Assembly: GCA_002005505.1 (NCBI GenBank)
Contig: MVGU01000600.1
Location: 112,501 to 135,000, forward strand
Source: Botryococcus braunii
Taxonomy: Eukaryota > Chlorophyta > Trebouxiophyceae
DNA: 22,500 nucleotides
Reading direction: 5' to 3'
The notes under the pieces were generated by a model. The model was not told where the DNA came from. It made no database searches and worked only from the letters and a program-made list of their open reading frames with translations. A program made the translations under genes and the position numbers. Positions 1 through 22,500 of this stretch are shown piece by piece (the stretch's first letter is position 1; the number at the start of each line of letters is the position of its first letter).

Positions 1-24
1 GTGTGTGTGTGGTTGTGTGTGTGG

Positions 25-66
<42 letters not shown>

Positions 67-90
67 ATGTGTGTGTGTGGGGGGGGGGGT
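1..90. repeat. (GT)n microsatellite with a G run
   Basis: An almost pure GT array, interrupted by GTTG and GGATG, ends in a run of ten or more G. It continues past the left edge and lies in the intron before the first visible exon. The stretch 91-252 is GT-rich intron. Confidence 0.95.
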
Positions 91-252
91 GCGTGTGCCG
101 GGGGAGGGTGTGGGTGGGGGTACATAACATCTAGGGTAGTGTTTTATGGAAGGCATGGTGCATGGTTGTGTGTGCATGTACCTGTTCGCACCAGGGTTTA
201 ATTCCCCATAACAGTAATGGGAGCTCACCTCACTTTTCCCTGTCCTGGGCAG

Positions 253-2714
<2,462 letters not shown>

Positions 2715-2756
2715 CTGCGACAGAAACCAGGGCTGTCACATCCGTCCCGCCGGTAC

Positions 2757-3300
2757 TTCCGCAATGTGCCAGGTGACTCAGGGCGCTCAGGTTCCTTTCT
2801 GGACCGCCCTCCGTATCCAGGAAAGCACCATCAACAACGCCTAGAGTCTCAAATCCAGCATAGGACACCAGCCTCTGGTTGCCAGTCAGGATGATCTGTC
2901 CGCTTCTTGAGCAAGAGAGGCAGGCCCCCTGCATGTCAGCAACGCTGGGAGTTTGGCCCACGCACGCCAGATTCGAGAAGGTGCGGAGATCAGCAAAGGC
3001 TGTGTAAAGCAGCATCAAGTTGCCCCCAATGTAAGACAATCTCTGGAGACCTGGAATCCCCATCAACCTGTCCGATGGGTAAACTCCGTCAGGGAGGGTG
3101 CCAATGACGACCGTCCCGCCTACGTACCGCAGATTTGGAAACAAACGGGGTGGCAGGTCAGGCAATGAGCGGCTACGGTCGGGCGCGGGTGCGTTGACGA
3201 GCACATCTTCGTACAGCCATTCCAGAGACAGCAAGCCTAGACTCCCAAGAAACTCCTGCAACAGAGAGGCATCCGCTTCATATGCGTCGGTGTCTTCTTT
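2757..3300 (-). CDS. Receptor-L-domain-like leucine-rich protein, internal exon
   Basis: The minus-strand frame is open for over 600 nt, with no ATG start. It enters from an acceptor (aaaaattgcag) at 3300, or possibly from a second ttgcag at 3255. The peptide repeats the pattern 'L-x-x-L-x-x-[IV]-G-G-x-[LV]-x-[IL]': NLRYVGGTVVIG, GLQRLSYIGGNLML, TFSNLACVG, GNQRLVSYAGFETL, ALSHLAHCG. This is the beta-helical layout of receptor L domains and related leucine-rich repeats, normally extracellular ligand- or partner-binding modules. The donor is uncertain: gaa|gtaccg at 2757/2756 is likely, since the repeat is cut mid-unit. Without splicing the frame would stop at 2671 and overlap the coding end of the opposite gene. 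No signal peptide or other exon is assigned. Confidence 0.65.
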
Positions 3301-4880
3301 CTGCAATTTTTAGTGGAAAGAATGAAGCCTCTTTTCCTGTCCTCCTTTCCTGTCTATCCTGTCATTTTTTTCATTCTTTCCATTTTTTTTTTTTAAATTC
3401 TTGGTTGCTATGCCTATGCTCTCATGAGGAGCCAGGCCCATTTGGTAATGCTCTTATGCGTTAGTGAGCTGTCTGTCCAAGGCACACCACATATTTGTAG
3501 TCAAAGTTTCGACATGTTTCGTATGTGAGTGTACACATGTGTGAGTTAAGAATGTACGGTATGTAGTCTAATGCTTGGCATGTGCCCTAACAGAATGTAA
3601 TGATGACGCTGCACAGGCCGTTTCCCACATTATGTAATGTGGGTATACCGGATAAACTCCCTCGCAAAACCCCCCTGGGGGGGAGGGGGCGCTTGTGAAT
3701 ACAATTCCCCCTGTCCGGAGTCCGTGTACAGATTTGGTTTGCAGCATACATATCAAGTGGTTAGTCCAAGCTTGAATAGTCCAATCGCAAGCCATCACGA
3801 GTGCCCTTTGACGTAACACAGTGTTATTTCTACAGAATTCTTCATTCGGATGCGGTTGTATTGAAGTATAGGTTGGAACAATGGTTGTATTTTCAAACAA
3901 GTCAAGCCAACCAGCTCAACCACAAGCGCAAGGGATTTGGCGATCTGCTCCACCTTGGATTTCTGCTATGATACAAAAGGTAGCCCGCACATGGGTCATG
4001 CCGAGGCCACAGAAAACCTCACGACACCCACTCACCCAGGACCAACTATGATAGTCACTATCTGATACAGGCAACCTGCGACATCCAAAACACGACAACA
4101 CGACATTGTGGACGAAGAGTCCTAATAGAAATTTACACACGTGCTTCTAAAACTTGCATGCAAATAACCAGTCGACTAGGTAAGGAATTATCTACCTGTG
4201 AGCAAAAGTCGTCAAACTTTTTCCCCGACAGCCACAGACAGCAGATTGACGACGTGGTTCCAAAGCAAACATGCGAATGCGCCTTCTTCCCGCAGCAAGA
4301 GCAACATCCCTTGGCTCCATACGAACATATACAACGCCCACCTCACGCCCACGTTTGCACAGCTGTGGCGAGTAACCAGGCGAGTAATCAACTTGCCTGC
4401 AGGCGAGAAATCAGGCGAGTAATAGTCTTCACTGGATGATATTGGGCATTCATGATATTGTACAGGAGCCGCAGCGGCAGCTATGCATGATTCGTTCTCA
4501 AAACAGCGTGATTGTTTTGAGGATGAATCGTGACACCAAATCGTTGGTACCGGTACGGGTACCAGCCCTGAATTGGCGGGACAGTGCGCACCTTTGGCAT
4601 GCCCCTGGCTTGTCAAAGCCACTGCCAAAGGGGGACATACTCGGGGCAGGCCCAGGGCACGTGGGTTGGCCTGCGTCGACGTCCCAAGACATTTAAAACA
4701 AACATTTTCCCGAAAGTCTGTAACATTCCATTGGCAATCCTATGTACATGTAAGAAACGATGTATGTAGTCCCTCATGATGTCCGAGAAGATCCAACCCT
4801 CAACACGACGCGCACAGGAAGCCTCAAAACCCTATCTCAACAGTGGAATAAACTAACACTACCAACAGACCCGACCAAGC
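3301..4880. other. Stretch with no supportable gene
   Basis: The 5' exons of the minus-strand L-domain gene could lie here, but I found no block combining splice signals with L-domain-like residues. Open frames at 3568-3900 and 4212-4628 on the minus strand have no ATG at their ends and unremarkable composition. A TTTTCATTCTTTCC/poly-T patch at 3350-3400 is the pyrimidine-rich mirror of an A-rich minus-strand intron. Confidence 0.5.
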
Positions 4881-4900
4881 TCATCTTGCCACATGGCCAC

Positions 4901-5367
4901 GCTGATGAGCTGATCCGAATGCTTCATGCGTATTGCCATATGGCCACGCTCATGAGCTGATCGGGATGCTTCATGCATATTGCCAAATGGCCACGCTCAT
5001 GAGCTGATCGGGATGCTTCATGCATACTGCCATATGGCCGGGAAGGACGCTCATGAGCTGATCGGGATGCTTCATGCATATTGCCAAATGGCCACGCTCA
5101 TGAGCTGATCGGGATGCTTCATGCATATTGCCAAATGGCCACGCTCATGAGCTGATCGGGATGCTTCATGCATACTGCCATATGGCCGGGAAGGACGCTC
5201 ATGAGCTGATCGGGATGCTTCATGCATATTGCCAAATGGCCACGCTCATGAGCTGATCGGGATGCTTCATGCATACTGCCATATGGCCGGGAAGGACGCT
5301 CATGAGCTGATCGGGATGCTTCATGCATATTGCCATCTGGCAACGCTCATGAGCTGATCGGATGCTT
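4901..5367. repeat. Minisatellite of two interleaved unit lengths (47 and 54 bp), ten copies
   Basis: Units anchored on gctcatgagctgatcggg begin at 4901, 4948, 4995, 5049, 5096, 5143, 5197, 5244, 5298 and 5345. Spacings are 47, 47, 54, 47, 47, 54, 47, 54 and 47. The long unit carries gccgggaaggac where the short one has gccac, together with linked single-base differences (catac/catatgg in long, catat/caaatgg in short). Neither length is a multiple of three, so it is not coding. It ends within 25 bases of the stop codon of the minus-strand membrane-protein gene, so it lies in or beside its 3' UTR. Confidence 0.95.
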
Positions 5368-12378
<7,011 letters not shown>

Positions 12379-13125
12379 TTAAAGCCAGTCTAGCATTTGA
12401 GGGTAACAACTACATACCTGACACGTACGGTGGTCGGTGTTTCGGACGTGCGTAGCCTGACAATTCTTCGATCTCCCTTTAGTCGCCATGATTGGCGCAG
12501 ACAGAGCTCACTTCTGGCTAGGCACTTGTCTGATAGGACTTGTTGGGTTCCCCTCAAGGTCACAAATGTGGATGGGAGACAGCTCACCATCGTGGGGTAA
12601 CCTAGCAACCGCCACAATCAACCAGCGGAGCTGGTGAAAGTAGATTGCCCGTCCGTACTTGGATTTCAAAATGCAATTTTGATGTGCATTCTATCTTCGC
12701 AGAGCCCCATCAATGGAAACCAGCTAACGATGTTTCGCATCCACATACACACCTCCATGCGCATACGAAAGAAATCTGCTTATGCGAAAGGATCCGACGT
12801 AAGCCACGAAAAGGAGACAAAGACAAATTGTGCCAAAGAGTCCGTCAACGACAAGCGAAAATTCATTATAGCAGCAATAAACACATACAGTACCTCGGTT
12901 CGGGATCGACTGCTCGAGACGGTCTGTCCATCTCTCAATCCCAAGCGAGACCCATGAACTCGCCCACGATGGGTATGGTGTCCCAATTGTAATCTGCCTT
13001 CCCTGCTACAACCTGTAGTCAGCCTCTCATTCTTCTCATTCTTCTCGTGCCAGTAGCCAAGAAACTTGAGTAGAAGCTTGCAGTATGGATTAAATGTGAT
13101 CGTGGCAGGTCGTTCTCACTAAACT

Positions 13126-13221
13126 CCTGCAGAACGTCATACACAAACGCCTGCAGAACGTCATACACAAACGCCTGCAGAACGTCATACACAAATTCCT
13201 GCAGCCCGTCATACACAAACG
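13126..13221. repeat. 24-bp tandem repeat, four copies
   Basis: Units starting 'cctgcagaacgtcatacaca' begin at 13126, 13150, 13174 and 13198. The period is a multiple of three, and the minus strand reads an octapeptide repeat (VYDVLQAF) in one frame. No start, splice site or adjoining domain supports it as coding. Confidence 0.9.
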
Positions 13222-14001
13222 CTCAAAACTCTTGTTAAGACAAACATGGGCCTGATAGTATGGCCCAGCCATGCGAGCCTTGGGTAACCGCCCAATTGAA
13301 ATTGTGCAGGGTCATGAGACTTCCCTAGGACTGTTTTCCCCAGTCCCCGCTTGGATCCTGCCACCCCAGCCAGACCCCAACCCCTGCCCCGATGCAAGGC
13401 CTGCAACAACTGCTACAAGTGAATGTCGTGTTATCACAATGGCGGCACACCCTCAGCTACTGTGGCCTCTGACAGCGTTACATAACGCACAGCAGAAGAG
13501 GTCATGCCAGGGCATGGCACGGGTGCCCGTGTGCATTGGTTGGTTGGTTGGTAGGGATGCCATACGTGGCCAAGTCTTAAGGCACGTGGGTTAGCTAGGT
13601 CTCACGTGCTCTGCGCTCAATGGGATATGATATCACGTTGGGGTGGCCGAAGGAAAAGAGCGGGACGGGTTTTAAGTTACTCGTAACTGCTGCTGAACTG
13701 TGAACAGTCAATTGGTCAAGCTGAACTGGTTTGTACATCTCATGCCAGTACATCATCCCATGCACCAGTTCCACGTGACTGGTTTAGAATAACGAGTGAA
13801 GCCTATCCTAACCGCACACCTTAAATCCTGCAAGTGGTTTGTACATGGGATGAGTTGTTGTTGTAGTAGTAAGAGTGTGCCATCTGAGCAAAAATTGAAG
13901 CATGTCTCGTCCGTTGTCCACCTGGTGTCATACATGCCATCATACCACAAACAACCGAAAGCTGGACTGGGCACAGGCACAAAAGGAACCAACCTCACAA
14001 G

Positions 14002-14016
14002 TACACACACGCACGC

Positions 14017-14089
<73 letters not shown>

Positions 14090-14090
14090 G
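14002..14090. repeat. (AC)n microsatellite
   Basis: An AC array with a few GC interruptions at each edge, in the intergenic region upstream of PAM. Confidence 0.95.
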
Positions 14091-14770
14091 GCACGTACAC
14101 ACACATAGGGTGTGACATCTACCAATAAAAGCCAGTTTTGCTCCAGGCACAGCGTTCTAAGTAAATGTTTATTGCCGTGCTCCATTTTGACCGTCATGTT
14201 CATCCGCTGGCTTGTATCTTACTGCTGCAAATACAATTTTACAGACTCACCCTGTCTTCTATTTTAACACCAGAATGAACAACTTCTCAGCTTTGAGTTC
14301 AGTTGAGTAATTTGAGTTGAGCCTGGGGTCCACTCTATGAACGGCCAGTCATCGAGATATCCTGTGTGCAACCTCAGGGTTTGCCATCCTGCAGGATTGG
14401 CAGGAGCAACATGCGATTCATGCAGATTCCACACCGGACTATGCTTAGTCATGCCGGTGTTACGTGCGCGGGTTTCGTACCGGAATTATATCTCGCTGAC
14501 TTGAACTCATCGACACAGCTTCTGCAGTGGCGCCCTACTATAGTCTTGTCGACCTTTGTGCTCTTGGCTCCATCATAACTTTTACAATTATTGAAATCGT
14601 CATAATAACTCTAATTCCTCAAAGAACCCGGTCTCTCGAGAGGCTTTGGTCGTGTCGGTGGTCACGCAGCCCTGCACAATACATGTGTTCCTGTTCGGAA
14701 GTGGAGTAAAAATGCTCAGCAGATGACGAGAAGGATATGTATCAATCTGGCTGTGATGTTAGATCGGGTA

Positions 14771-14803
14771 ATGTCATGAATGCTCTCCGAGGATTCCGAA
14801 ATC

Positions 14804-14811
<8 letters not shown>
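14771..14811 (+). promoter_or_regulatory. Upstream ATGs overlapping the PAM start
   Basis: ATG at 14771 opens a two-codon ORF (atgtcatga). ATG at 14776 opens a 12-codon frame (with stop) ending at 14811, past the chosen start at 14804. If they are in the transcript leader they could lower translation. The transcription start is not known, so this is inference. Confidence 0.35.
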
Positions 14812-22405
<7,594 letters not shown>

Positions 22406-22500
22406 GTGAGCACATCTTGTGGATAATGCAGCACATTTGATTCTGCTTATTCTCCCATCGTCCATTGTCAATCTGAACAACACTGCATCACATCTGAATT

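Larger units (their letters stand above)
12379..14770. other. Intergenic region between divergent genes, no supportable gene
   Basis: It lies between the candidate start of the minus-strand membrane-protein gene and the start of PAM. Open frames at 12634-12957 (plus) and elsewhere show no domain, signal peptide or splice pattern I trust. It contains a 24-bp tandem repeat and one AC array, listed separately. Promoters of both genes should lie here, but I could not pick out a TATA-like element with confidence. Confidence 0.5.

Noticed and set aside
4212..4628. Minus-strand ORF of 138 codons as a gene
   Set aside because: The first codon is TTG, and there is no splice signal, domain or signal peptide. 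A chance open frame is likely.
13738..13855. Paired gtttgtacat / catcccatg words suggesting a small inverted repeat
   Set aside because: The matches are short, interrupted and partly direct; not distinguishable from chance.

Overview
The window looks like nuclear DNA of a microbial eukaryote or alga. Coding blocks are short and bounded by canonical GT-AG splice sites, most introns run from about 0.2 to 1.3 kb, and the introns are filled with long dinucleotide arrays (AC/GT, CT/GA) and minisatellites. I see no bacterial operon, RNA gene, CRISPR array or intact transposase. Gene content (a plant/alga-type FAD hydroxylase, a bifunctional peptide-amidating enzyme, a receptor-L-like protein) would suit a photosynthetic protist, but I cannot name the species.

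Layout. (1) 253-2714, plus: three 3'-terminal exons of an FAD-dependent aromatic-ring-hydroxylase-type monooxygenase; the gene begins left of the window. Its last intron holds a complex fold-back inverted repeat. (2) 2757-3300, minus: an exon of a leucine-rich receptor-L-like protein, convergent with (1). (3) 3301-5367: no gene I can support; it ends in a ten-copy 47/54-bp minisatellite. (4) 5368-12378, minus: my reconstruction of an unrecognised single-pass membrane protein with a coiled-coil, proline-rich tail in eight exons. All joins agree in phase; the 5' exon and 3'-exon acceptor are the least certain parts. One 112-nt exon is recovered only by phase matching. (5) 12379-14803: intergenic, between two divergent genes. 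(6) 14804 to beyond 22405, plus: a bifunctional peptidylglycine alpha-amidating monooxygenase (PAM), ten exons and 578 codons, still open at the right edge. It has a signal peptide, all six PHM copper ligands, and the PAL catalytic residues that fall in the window.

The most interesting material is the architecture around PAM exons. The 3' ends of exons 5 and 8, each with its splice donor, are tandemly repeated in the following intron. The end of exon 9 is echoed exactly at the acceptor of exon 10. The acceptor of exon 3 lies in four tandem 20-bp copies. This resembles exon-intron junctions being copied by local tandem duplication, a proposed route to new introns. In the minus-strand gene, two exons of identical length (312 nt, phase 0-0) are each flanked by compound dinucleotide arrays in inverted-complementary order, which could pair in pre-mRNA and favour skipping or circularisation.

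The genes do not form an obvious pathway. PAM would act in the secretory pathway, making C-terminally amidated peptides. The membrane protein and the L-domain protein may be surface or endomembrane proteins, but no functional link is shown by the sequence.
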